From Candidatus Zixiibacteriota bacterium (GTDB taxonomy: Bacteria > Zixibacteria > MSB-5A5 > WJJR01 > JAJRUJ01): a stretch of DNA of 64,000 bases. Location of the stretch: positions 1 to 64,000 of the forward strand of contig JAJRUJ010000087.1 in NCBI GenBank assembly GCA_024277855.1, read 5' to 3'. How positions within the stretch are numbered: position 1 is the stretch's first letter; the number at the start of each line of letters is the position of its first letter. Both the position numbers and the translations under genes were made by a program. Below, one piece after another: positions 19,315-28,989 of the stretch. Below the pieces are notes generated by a model. That model worked only from the letters and a program-made list of their open reading frames with translations, had not been told where the DNA came from and searched no databases.

Positions 19315-21563
19315 CGTCCGATTATTGGCGCCAGTTGCGCCCGAATGGTCGGATCGTTGGGCACCAGCCGCAACAATTCGCCGGCGTGCTCTTGTGCTTT
19401 TCGCAGATACAGTCCGTCCTTGTTTTGTTCGTATAAAGTCATCTCACAATGGATCAGCCGACGCAGGGTCGTGTAATCCGACGGGTACTGCTCGATTGCT
19501 TTTTCAAAGTACAAACTTGCCGAGTCGAAGGTTGAATCGCGCATATAATACAACCCACGCAACCGCGCCACGTTATAGTTGTCCGGATATTTCGCGGCGA
19601 AGCGTGCGATATAGGTTTTCATTGAGTCTTCATCGCCAAAATCCAGGCTGCGCATCGCCTTTTCATAATCGGTCGGCTCGTACTTTTTGGCTGTCGAATT
19701 TGGCGTGTTCTCCGTGATGCGGAAGATGCCGACCGGCCGGTTGCCGATGTTGTATGACGTCACCCGGCGGCTGCGCCCGGCAACGTCCGGATAGTCGGTG
19801 AATGCTCGTCCCTTTTTGTTGTCGTCGACGACCGCCAGATGGGTAATCGGATATTTGTAAAACAGCGTATGGTCGACATTGGCGACGCCAAACATATACA
19901 CAATATTTTTTAACTCGTTTGCCAGACACAGGCCGGTGGCGTAGGAGCCGACCAACACCGCACCCGGCCCGAGGATTTCCCCCAGGTCTTCAGACGCTTC
20001 AACAATCGAGTGTCGCGTGTGATCCCACCAGCCGACGATCATCCGGCTCTGGAATATCCCGGCCCCGATCACGACCAGAATGACCAGTACTTCGGCCAGG
20101 CGGGTTGAACGGTTTATCTTCCGCCACCAACTGGAAATGTTGCGCCAGATACCGGGGAAGAGGAACCCACCGGCCAGTCCCGCCCCAATTCCCACAATTG
20201 CCGCGATACTATTCGCCGATCCCTGTCGCGCCGAAAGTCCCAATCCCGCCAGCAATTGGTAGACCGGGATCGCAAACAGGACCACGCCGAGGATCAGCGA
20301 CCAGAGTGTCGAGTATTTTCCTTCATGATCGCTCGACGACCGCCCACGCCGCACCAGGTCGGTCAGGATCAGGGCCGCCGCACCGGCCAGGGGTAACAAA
20401 AGCACCGTTTCATAACGCAGGGGACGGTAATTCCAGGGCATCAACGCCAGATAGGCGATCCAAAACCACAGTCCGACCAGCAGGTAGTCCGGCCTGATTC
20501 GTTTCAATTTCTCGCTGAACTTCCCGATGCGAGCCAGGGGTAAAAAGGCGACCGCCGCGCCGATAAAACCGAACACTGCCAGCAGCGGGAGCCGGGGGAA
20601 AAGCGCAGTATCCGACCCAAAAGAGAAGACCCGGTTAAAGAACCCCGAAACCGACGTCAACCCCTCCGGAGACCCATACAACCCGGTCGATTGTTCCGAA
20701 AGATACCGCCGCACTTCGGCCCCGGCGGGAAGATAGGCATACAACAGCCAAAAAATCGCGACAGCGGCAAAACCGGCCAGGACGTATCCTCCCGGTTTCA
20801 GCCATGCTTTCCTCACTTTGGTATCGTCCCGTTGCCAGGCCGCCAAAGTCGCCACTACCAGGAATACCGGCAAGGCGTGTAATGCAATCATCTTGCCGAA
20901 AAACGCCGCCACACCGACCGAGATTCCCGTGGCCAGCAACCAGCCGTCTCGCCCTTTCAGTCCCTTTGTGACCGGGCCGTCTCGCGGTATTCCGCGCGTC
21001 AGCAGATATACACCCAGCGCCAGCCAGAAATTCATCGGGTTTTCCAAAAACGGCAGTCGGCCATAGGAAAGGAAGATGTAGTTCGTCCCCAGAAAAAAGG
21101 CAGTCAACAGCCCGGCCAACCGGCCTTTCCAGCGACCGATGGCCAGTGAAAAGAAAAAAATCGCCCCGAACGAGAAGATGACTCCCACCAGGTTGCTTTG
21201 CCAGTAGCCGACACCAAAAACCGCAAAAACCACCCGGGCAACCACTCCGGTCGAGTTTTTCATGAACATGACCAGTCGCGGGTCGTCGAGCGGATTCCAG
21301 TCGTCGAAAATTTCAGCATTGCGGGCATACGAAGTGTATTGCGGGGGATCGGTCCAGACATCCTGACTCCAGAAAATGTCTGTTGGCGGATCGGCGGAAA
21401 GATGGTTAATCCGCAGAAATATAATCACTGCAAAGATGAGAACAGCCGCGATTATTCCAACCCAGCCCGGTAGTTGCAAGTCTTTCAGCGACCCTTTTTT
21501 TTTCTTTACGGGCTTTGTCGCACCCTGCGGCTTTACTGTGGTCTGTTTTTTCTTTTTGGCCAC
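19311..21563 (-). CDS. GT39/PMT-like integral membrane glycosyltransferase with C-terminal TPR-like region
   Basis: Multiple TM helices, FLGTNYIFLSYGRLPFLENPMNFW; C-term DSASLYFEKAIEQYPSDYTTLRRLIHCEM...RKAQEHAGELLRLVPNDPTI. Confidence 0.8.
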   Translation of the reverse strand: MAKKKKQTTVKPQGATKPVKKKKGSLKDLQLPGWVGIIAAVLIFAVIIFLRINHLSADPPTDIFWSQDVWTDPPQYTSYARNAEIFDDWNPLDDPRLVMFMKNSTGVVARVVFAVFGVGYWQSNLVGVIFSFGAIFFFSLAIGRWKGRLAGLLTAFFLGTNYIFLSYGRLPFLENPMNFWLALGVYLLTRGIPRDGPVTKGLKGRDGWLLATGISVGVAAFFGKMIALHALPVFLVVATLAAWQRDDTKVRKAWLKPGGYVLAGFAAVAIFWLLYAYLPAGAEVRRYLSEQSTGLYGSPEGLTSVSGFFNRVFSFGSDTALFPRLPLLAVFGFIGAAVAFLPLARIGKFSEKLKRIRPDYLLVGLWFWIAYLALMPWNYRPLRYETVLLLPLAGAAALILTDLVRRGRSSSDHEGKYSTLWSLILGVVLFAIPVYQLLAGLGLSARQGSANSIAAIVGIGAGLAGGFLFPGIWRNISSWWRKINRSTRLAEVLVILVVIGAGIFQSRMIVGWWDHTRHSIVEASEDLGEILGPGAVLVGSYATGLCLANELKNIVYMFGVANVDHTLFYKYPITHLAVVDDNKKGRAFTDYPDVAGRSRRVTSYNIGNRPVGIFRITENTPNSTAKKYEPTDYEKAMRSLDFGDEDSMKTYIARFAAKYPDNYNVARLRGLYYMRDSTFDSASLYFEKAIEQYPSDYTTLRRLIHCEMTLYEQNKDGLYLRKAQEHAGELLRLVPNDPTIRAQLAPIIGR

Positions 21564-21581
21564 CCGGCGGTTCCCCGTTAT

Positions 21582-22682
21582 TTAGTTGAAAAATCCCCGG
21601 ATACACTCACAGACTTCATCGATTTGCGCGTCGCTTAATTCTGCATACATCGGCAGTGAAAGAATCCGGTCGGCCCATTTTTCGGTCAGCGGATATGACC
21701 CCTCTCCCAAACCAAGATCGGCATACGCTTGCTGACGATGCACGGGCACCGGATAGTGAATCAAAGCGCCGATGCCTTGTTCACCCAGATGCTTCAGCAG
21801 TTCGTCGCGTTTCTCTGTACCGATAACAAACAAATGATACACCGATTGGCAATCGTCTTCTTCCGGCGGCAATTTTACCGGCAGATCGGCCAGCAAATCC
21901 CGATATCGTCGGGCATGAGCGCGTCGCGCGGCATTCCAGTCGTCGAGATGCCGCAATTTGACCGCGAGTACCGCACCCTGGATACCTTCCATGCGGTAAT
22001 TATATCCGACTTCACGATGGTAATATTTTTTGTCCGATCCATGATCGCGCAGACGGCGCATTCTTGCCGCCAGGTCGTCCGAATCGGTTACGACCGCGCC
22101 ACCCTCGCCATATGCTCCCAGATTTTTCCCGGGGTAGAAACTGAAACAACCAAGTTTTCCCAATGACCCCGTCTTCCTGCCTTTGTACCTGGCCCCATGC
22201 GCCTGCGCCGCATCCTCGAGAACCGGTATCCCGGCTTCAGCGGCGATAGAGTTGATTTTGTCCATTTCTGCCGGACGGCCGTACAGGTGTACCGGAACAA
22301 TCAACTTGGTCTTTGGCGTGATCGCCGCTTTGAGTTTTGCCGGATCGAGTGTATCGGTCGCCTCGTTCAGATCTACAAAGACCGGCGTCGCGCCTTGATA
22401 GGAGATCGGCTCGCAGGTGGCGATAAATGTATTTGCCGCCGTGATTACCTCATCGCCGGGGGCGATTCCGAGGGCCAGCATCGCCAGATGGAGGGCAGAG
22501 GTACCGGAGTTGACCGCGATACAATGCTTAGTCTCACAGTAGGCCGCAAAGTCCTGTTCAAAAGCGAGCACATATTTTCCCAGGGCGAAGGCGCAGTCAC
22601 CCACCACCGAAGCGATGGCCTCATCTATTTCGGGCTTGATTGACCGATATTGCGCTTTCAGATCAAGAAACGGAACACCCAT
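21582..22682 (-). CDS. DegT/DnrJ/EryC1/StrS-family PLP aminotransferase
   Basis: MGVPFLDLKAQYRSIKPEID...NSGTSALHLAMLALGI...EDAAQAHGARYKGRKTGSLGKLGCFSFYPGKNLGAYGEGGAV. Confidence 0.95.
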   Translation of the reverse strand: MGVPFLDLKAQYRSIKPEIDEAIASVVGDCAFALGKYVLAFEQDFAAYCETKHCIAVNSGTSALHLAMLALGIAPGDEVITAANTFIATCEPISYQGATPVFVDLNEATDTLDPAKLKAAITPKTKLIVPVHLYGRPAEMDKINSIAAEAGIPVLEDAAQAHGARYKGRKTGSLGKLGCFSFYPGKNLGAYGEGGAVVTDSDDLAARMRRLRDHGSDKKYYHREVGYNYRMEGIQGAVLAVKLRHLDDWNAARRAHARRYRDLLADLPVKLPPEEDDCQSVYHLFVIGTEKRDELLKHLGEQGIGALIHYPVPVHRQQAYADLGLGEGSYPLTEKWADRILSLPMYAELSDAQIDEVCECIRGFFN

Positions 22683-22865
22683 CGAAAACCCCTTCATTTA
22701 TAACGGGTTAAGATAACCCGCGCTGGCGCGATGTCAAGATGCTTCCAGATATCTTCTCGTTATTGTAGATATCGGGTCATAGACCAAGTTCATCAAGGAC
22801 TTATACACACAGACCGAATTAGGAGACGAGGGCTCCCTGCAATATTATCCCGATTCATCGTCAAC

Positions 22866-24587
22866 TTATCGCCGACTTTTCAGATGCTCGGCAAACTGCT
22901 CTTGGGATAGTGTATTGATGACATCCTCAGCACGCAGCCAGCCCTTGCGTGCCGCCCCGATCCCGAAGCGGAGATCATCCAGCCCCCGCAGGGAATGGGC
23001 ATCGGGATTGATCGCAATCCTGATCCCGCGCTCCTGCGCCGCTCGTAAATGCCGCCAGTCAAGGTCCAGCCGATGCGGTGAGGCATTCAATTCGATTGTG
23101 GTTCCTGACTCGGCGGCAGCGTCAAGAACCGCCTTCATGTCGAGTGGATACCCCTCGCGGGCCAGCAACAGTCGTCCGGTCGGATGACCGAGGATCGTCG
23201 TATGTGGATTCGTGATTGCCGCGGTTATCCGGCGCGTGGCTTCCTCCTCGGTCATGCTCAGCCGGGAGTGCACCGAGGCCACCACAAAATCGAATTTCTC
23301 CAATATCGTGTCCGGATAGTCGAGTTCCCCATCCCAGAGAATGTCCGATTCGATTCCCTTGAAAATAGTAAAATCGTCAAACTGTTCGTTTAATCTGTCT
23401 ATTTCTTCGTGTTGTTTGTCGATGTCCTCAATTTTCAAACCACCGGCATACGATGCAGAAACCGAATGATCGCAGATTCCTAAATATTCATATTTGTGCT
23501 CACGGCACCACTCGGTCAATTCGGCAAGGGTATTGGTTCCATCGGAATACACGCTGTGCACGTGCAGGATTCCGCGCAAATCCCCCAGGGTGATTAACTG
23601 CGGCAGTGACCCCTTCTCGGCGGCCTCGATTTCACCCCGATCTTCACGCAATTCCGGCTCGATAAACGGCAGGTCCAGCTTCGCGAAAATCGCTGCTTCA
23701 TCTTTGGTCTTCAGCACCGTGTCACCTTTGAACAAGCCGTATTCGCTCAATTTCAACCCGGCCTTGATCGCCCGTTGGCGCATGGCGATGTTATGTTCTT
23801 TCGAGCCGGTAAAATGAAGCAGAGTAGAGGGAAACTGGTCATCAGCGACCAAACGCAGGTCGGCGGAAATCCCGGTCGTTAATCGTACAGTCGTCTTGGT
23901 TTCGCCCGAGCCAAGCGTTTCGGCGATATTCGGCAGTTCGCAAAACTCCTCGGTCACCGCCTGGCGCGCCGCCCGGGGACAGGACGCAACCAGGTCGATG
24001 TCTTTGACCGTCTCCCGTCGCCGACGAATACTCCCTGCGACGGCCGCCCGGGCGATTTTTGGGTGGTTTTCGAGAAAGGCCAGCAATTCGGCGGCGGCGG
24101 CCTCCGCCTGGTGGATCAGATGGCGGCCGGATTGCTGTCGGACAAAATTAATCCCGGATAAAATCTTGTTTTGCGTCGCCAGGCCAAAACCTTCCAGTTC
24201 CACCAGCCGGTTTTCCCTACAGGCATATTCGAGTTCACCGAGATCGCTGATTTTCAACTGGTCGTGCAATACCTTGATCTTCTTCGGCCCCAGTCCGGGG
24301 ATCCGAAAGAGTTCAAAAATCGTCTCGGGGAATTCCGCCCGCAGTTTGTCCAGCAGACTCGAGCGGCCGGTGGCGGCCATCTCCTCGATCTTTTTCGCCG
24401 TTCCGTCGCCGATTCCGTTGATTTTACGCAACCCGCCACTCGCGATTAAGTCGGCAACGGTTTCCTCAGCGGATACTAACGCCCGAGCGGCAGTATTGTG
24501 CGCACGTACCTTGAATGCGTTTTCACCCCGCAATTCCAAAAACAGAGCAATTTCTTCCAGCGCTTCAGCGATTTCTTTTTTATCCAT
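22866..24587 (-). CDS. polX: Family X DNA polymerase with C-terminal PHP domain
   Basis: HhH region LRKINGIGDGTAKKIEE, DIDLVASC, PHP domain HVHSVYSDGTNTLAELTEWC...HPTGRLLLAREGYPLD. Confidence 0.94.
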   Translation of the reverse strand: MDKKEIAEALEEIALFLELRGENAFKVRAHNTAARALVSAEETVADLIASGGLRKINGIGDGTAKKIEEMAATGRSSLLDKLRAEFPETIFELFRIPGLGPKKIKVLHDQLKISDLGELEYACRENRLVELEGFGLATQNKILSGINFVRQQSGRHLIHQAEAAAAELLAFLENHPKIARAAVAGSIRRRRETVKDIDLVASCPRAARQAVTEEFCELPNIAETLGSGETKTTVRLTTGISADLRLVADDQFPSTLLHFTGSKEHNIAMRQRAIKAGLKLSEYGLFKGDTVLKTKDEAAIFAKLDLPFIEPELREDRGEIEAAEKGSLPQLITLGDLRGILHVHSVYSDGTNTLAELTEWCREHKYEYLGICDHSVSASYAGGLKIEDIDKQHEEIDRLNEQFDDFTIFKGIESDILWDGELDYPDTILEKFDFVVASVHSRLSMTEEEATRRITAAITNPHTTILGHPTGRLLLAREGYPLDMKAVLDAAAESGTTIELNASPHRLDLDWRHLRAAQERGIRIAINPDAHSLRGLDDLRFGIGAARKGWLRAEDVINTLSQEQFAEHLKSRR

Positions 24588-24814
24588 TGTTTTTGATCGC
24601 GTGTTGTCTTCACGTTTGGTATATGATCCGGTCGATTACAAATACCCAATCCCGGCCTTCAAGGCAACTCCATTCAGCCCGCACCCGGCAGGTATCTGGG
24701 TGAAACGAGGTGAACAAATAAGTAATTTGACAGTATAATAATCTGTCGGTACATTGTGCTTGTATCGTGGGGGGCACCGCGCTACTATTTACCGCATTGT
24801 CCGGGAGTACAACG

Positions 24815-25981
24815 GTGAACGGTCCAAATGAAAAATTCTGGGTAGAGATTGATCTTGGCGCCCTCCGGTGTAATATCCGCGCAGTCCAATCATATATTGG
24901 CCCGAAACGGGATATCCTCTTTGTGGTGAAGTCCGACGCTTATGGGCATGGAGCATTGGAAGTCGTCCGTGCGGCGTTGGCCGAGGGGGTCGAATCCTTT
25001 GGTGTGGCGACTGTCGCCGAGGCCCTGGCGTTGCGCGAGGCGAAAATCAGCGAAACCATTATTTTGTTGCAGCCGCCGCTCCCGTATGAATTCGGTGATG
25101 TTCTCGCCGCCGGGTTACAGCCCTCGATTTCGGATTTTGCCACGGCTCAACGGTTGTCCGCACTCGCGCTTGGTTTGCCGGTCCACGTCCATCTTGAGTT
25201 AAATACCGGCATGAACCGCATGGGCTTCGACCCTGCCACCGCCATCGAGGAAATTCTCCGGATCGCGGCTTTGCCCGATATCAATATTGCCGGGATCTTC
25301 ACCCATTTTCGCCCGGTTGATTCCAATCCGGCGGATTTTGATAAACCAATTCGGCAGTATAATTCTGTACTTGCTGAGATTGCCGCGCGGGGTTTGCCTG
25401 TCCCGCAGCGTCATGCGGCGTCCTCATTTTCAGTCTTGCATTGTCCGGAGGCGTTTTTTGATTGTATCCGTCCCGGCCTGCTTTTGTATGGCGGCTTCAA
25501 TGGCCGTCTGTCCGCCGCTGGACTACAGACCAAAACGGTCATGTCCTGTCACTGCCGCGTCCTGTTTACCCGCCGGGTCAAAGCGGGCGAATGGCTCCAT
25601 TATGGCAATACTTACCAGGCCCTCCAGGACATGAAGGTTGCCATTATCGCCGCCGGTTACGGTGCGGGCTATCCGAAATCGTTGTCCAATGTTGGGGAGG
25701 TTCTCATCGACGGCCGTCGCGCGCCAATCTGCGGGGTTGTGGGAATGGATATGACGATTGTTGATGTCAGCGCAATTGGAGAGGTTGGTACCGGCGACCT
25801 CGTCACGCTGCTCGGCGCTGACGGCGATGACCAAATCACCGCCGTGGAATTGGCGGAGAAAAGCAACACTATCCCATATGAAATCCTTTGTCGGCTGGGT
25901 CGGAACCTGCCCCGGATTTACGCCTATCCGGAGATTCATCCCCGGCATGAAAAAGAAAACGTTGGCATCACGACAGCGTAG
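24815..25981 (+). CDS. alr: Alanine racemase
   Basis: FWVEIDLGALRCNIRAVQSYIGPKRDILFVVKSDAYGHGA; GTG start at 24815 preceded by ggga-type SD. Confidence 0.94.
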   Translation: MNGPNEKFWVEIDLGALRCNIRAVQSYIGPKRDILFVVKSDAYGHGALEVVRAALAEGVESFGVATVAEALALREAKISETIILLQPPLPYEFGDVLAAGLQPSISDFATAQRLSALALGLPVHVHLELNTGMNRMGFDPATAIEEILRIAALPDINIAGIFTHFRPVDSNPADFDKPIRQYNSVLAEIAARGLPVPQRHAASSFSVLHCPEAFFDCIRPGLLLYGGFNGRLSAAGLQTKTVMSCHCRVLFTRRVKAGEWLHYGNTYQALQDMKVAIIAAGYGAGYPKSLSNVGEVLIDGRRAPICGVVGMDMTIVDVSAIGEVGTGDLVTLLGADGDDQITAVELAEKSNTIPYEILCRLGRNLPRIYAYPEIHPRHEKENVGITTA

Positions 25982-26015
25982 CCACCTCGTCAAGCGGTAT
26001 CGTGCCGCTTCCTGA

Positions 26016-28595
26016 TCAACCTCCCCTGCTGATTGCCACAACCTGACGGGCAAACTCGTCGTTCGGGAAATATTCCAGCCATTTACGGCAGGCGCGGATG
26101 ATCACATCGTCCAAACTTCGTGGTTGGGCAAAGATGATTAATGATTGAAACGCGATCGGGTCCGAGGGGTTCGCATAAAATGCCTGCTCAAGATATTTCT
26201 GCGCCACATCGAGGCGTCCCTGGCGTTCGGCCAAAAGACCGTAACCCATGTGGTAATACCGATTGTCCGGATTGACCTTCAGCACCTTTTCATATATTTT
26301 TACCGCGCTTGCGATGACCGAATCTGCGGCCGTGCTGTCACCCTGAGCGGTCAAATAGTCGGCCCAGACCAGCGGACCCCGCCAGTAATGCGGGAATTGC
26401 TGCGTAGCTCGCTCGGCCCATTCCAGCGATTTGGTTGTGTCGCCACGTCGGCGATAGGCCTCGGCGATTTGCAGAAACTTCTCCGGATAGATCATCATGT
26501 TGCCGGTTGTGCTTTCGCTGCGGAACAATTCAATATTGTCGACCCCCCGGTACTGACAGGAGTCGCCAAACAACGTGGCGTTGAGGTCGGGGTCGAATGT
26601 TCCCGACGCATCTTCAGGCACAACTTTATAGAGAATTCCTGCCTGTACCGCGTGGTTTTCCAGTCCGAATCGCGATTTACCCGCCAGGCTGCCGGAGAAA
26701 AATACCGGCCGCCGCCAGCGGTTATACTGCAGGATCAATTCGATTAACTGGTCCTGGACCCTCAGAGTTCCCCCGGTCTGCGGATTTGGCCGGGGAAAGA
26801 GGTATTCATTGGTGTGTGTGATCGGATCCGGATATTTTTCTGCAGGGCGCAACAGTTCATGCTTGTTGCCTGCCGGGTCATAAAGAGTGGTGGGTACTGT
26901 CCATAATATCATCTTGTCGGTGATCGTGGTATCCAGCAGATTGTAATTGTCCCGCATCTGTTTGATATACCAGTCGGTATTTCCCAGCGACAGGTTCACC
27001 ACCGAAACATCTTTGCGAACCCCATACGTCTCCTGTAGGCACCAGACAGGGAAGGTGTCGTTGTCTCCCGAGGTGAACAGGATCGCGTCCTGCTCACAGA
27101 AATTGAGAATATTGTAAGCATAATCCCAGGGGATGAAATCTTCCGAACGGTCGCAGGAGACATAATTCGCCTGCAGTTGATAAATCGGTAACAGGACAAA
27201 CACCAGCCCCAGCCAGCCCCATTTGCCGCTGATTTTTTTCTTTCGCGACCGGAAGAATGATTCGATCAAACCGGCCAGCCCAATCCCCATCATCATCCCA
27301 AAGAAAATGAATCCGGGGGTGAAAAAATAATCGCGGTCGCGCACTTCGATATAGGCATCACCGGAAATAGGGTCAAACCGTGTGCCATCGGCAAAATTCA
27401 TATACCAGACCAACCCGATCGAACCGAGTAACAGCAAGGTAATCATCAACATTGCCAACATTTTCTGGCGCGAGGCCAACCAGATACAGCCAAATATCCC
27501 CAAGGCAAAACAGGCCAGGAAGCCATAGCCGGTAAAACCATACTGGCCTTTGAAAAACCGCCAGAATCCCATCCGCGCATGGTCGCCGAGTTGGTTGGCA
27601 AAAAATTGACCCCGTCGTTTAAATGAGCGGATGATCATCGATTCCGACCCATATTGCTTTCGGGCCAGATAATAGCGGAACTTATTCAGTGTTTCGGGAT
27701 TGTTCTCATCAATCACCGGATTCTGGGCCGAGCGAATCGGGATATATAAATGGTTGCTGAATCCGGCGGCGGCCGCAATTAACAAGACACAAATAAGGAT
27801 CCAGGACCTTTTCCGAGTGGCGGTAATCGCCATGATTGCCGCGACGGCTGTCCAGCCCAACCAGGCCAGGGCAAACCAGTCAAAACTGATGGCAATCGTC
27901 AACAGCACCGCACCGGTGACCCAAATCCGCCAGTCTTTCCGTAGATTTTTGTCGATTAGCATCACGAACAGCATCACCGGTGGAATGACCATAAATGCCG
28001 TGAGATGGATCCCGATCGAGGCAAACCCGACATAGACGATGCCGATTAGATAGCGAGTTCCTTTCGGGGTCTCGCGGGTATCCATCCAGCGCAAAGCCAG
28101 CCAGATTACCGCGACAATGATGAACATCGACGGGCCGTAGACCTCGGTCTCGACCGCATTGTTCCAGTGCGTGTTGGAGAAAGCCATGAACAGCGAGCCG
28201 CAGATTGCCCCGACATAGCAGGCCGCGGTCTTCCAATCGTCTTTGCCATTTTCACCCAAAGCCCCTTTAATGATCCGGAAAAGGACAAAAAACGTGACCA
28301 TTGCCGCCGCCGCCGAGGTCAAGGTTGAAATCAGATTGACCCGCGCGGCAATATCGACCGAGGTGGGAAACATAGTAAAGACCCGTCCGATCAATACATA
28401 GAGCGGTGTTCCGGGCGGATGAGGGATACCCAGCGTCGAGGCGGAGGCGATAAATTCACCACAATCCCAAAATGAGAGGGTCGGGGCGCGAGTGAGATTA
28501 TAAACTACAAAAGTAAATAACCCGATGGCCCAACCCACGATAAACCGAATTTGATCGTCTCTTCTGCCGTTCAATCGTTCCATATTCTCATCCAT
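26016..28595 (-). CDS. DUF2723 (TMEM260-like) membrane protein with C-terminal TPR repeats
   Basis: NLTRAPTLSFWDCGEFIASASTLGIPHPPGTPLYVLIGRVF signature; C-terminal TPRs. Confidence 0.9.
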   Translation of the reverse strand: MDENMERLNGRRDDQIRFIVGWAIGLFTFVVYNLTRAPTLSFWDCGEFIASASTLGIPHPPGTPLYVLIGRVFTMFPTSVDIAARVNLISTLTSAAAAMVTFFVLFRIIKGALGENGKDDWKTAACYVGAICGSLFMAFSNTHWNNAVETEVYGPSMFIIVAVIWLALRWMDTRETPKGTRYLIGIVYVGFASIGIHLTAFMVIPPVMLFVMLIDKNLRKDWRIWVTGAVLLTIAISFDWFALAWLGWTAVAAIMAITATRKRSWILICVLLIAAAAGFSNHLYIPIRSAQNPVIDENNPETLNKFRYYLARKQYGSESMIIRSFKRRGQFFANQLGDHARMGFWRFFKGQYGFTGYGFLACFALGIFGCIWLASRQKMLAMLMITLLLLGSIGLVWYMNFADGTRFDPISGDAYIEVRDRDYFFTPGFIFFGMMMGIGLAGLIESFFRSRKKKISGKWGWLGLVFVLLPIYQLQANYVSCDRSEDFIPWDYAYNILNFCEQDAILFTSGDNDTFPVWCLQETYGVRKDVSVVNLSLGNTDWYIKQMRDNYNLLDTTITDKMILWTVPTTLYDPAGNKHELLRPAEKYPDPITHTNEYLFPRPNPQTGGTLRVQDQLIELILQYNRWRRPVFFSGSLAGKSRFGLENHAVQAGILYKVVPEDASGTFDPDLNATLFGDSCQYRGVDNIELFRSESTTGNMMIYPEKFLQIAEAYRRRGDTTKSLEWAERATQQFPHYWRGPLVWADYLTAQGDSTAADSVIASAVKIYEKVLKVNPDNRYYHMGYGLLAERQGRLDVAQKYLEQAFYANPSDPIAFQSLIIFAQPRSLDDVIIRACRKWLEYFPNDEFARQVVAISRGG

Positions 28596-28700
28596 GCTCG
28601 ATTAAGACTGCCGCTCGCTCAACCGATAACCGAAATGAGCGATTAAAGATAGCTTCCCGATCTTTTCGGGACAACGTAAATCGGAACAAGGGGTGTCTCA

Positions 28701-28976
28701 ATGTTTACCTGGTGTGCGATATTGTTTTTTCTGGGGATTTCCGCATTCCTGGATAGTCTCTTCAATTATGGCGAAATCTTCCGTCAGGTTAACTCTGTGC
28801 TGTTCATGTTGACCAGTCTGGGTTTACTCATTCGGACGACGACCAAAATGCGGGCCCGTATGGTTGAGCGGCAGGTCCGGCGGATCAATGAACTTGAAAC
28901 CCAGGTTGCGCAATTGACCGAGCAGGTCGCCGAATTAAAAGCGGAATCGCCCGCCAGGTCGGTTCCTGTCGGTTAG
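28701..28976 (+). CDS. Small membrane protein with C-terminal coiled coil
   Basis: Two TM-like segments then RINELETQVAQLTEQVAELKAE. Confidence 0.6.
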   Translation: MFTWCAILFFLGISAFLDSLFNYGEIFRQVNSVLFMLTSLGLLIRTTTKMRARMVERQVRRINELETQVAQLTEQVAELKAESPARSVPVG

Positions 28977-28989
28977 GAAATTCTGCGCA

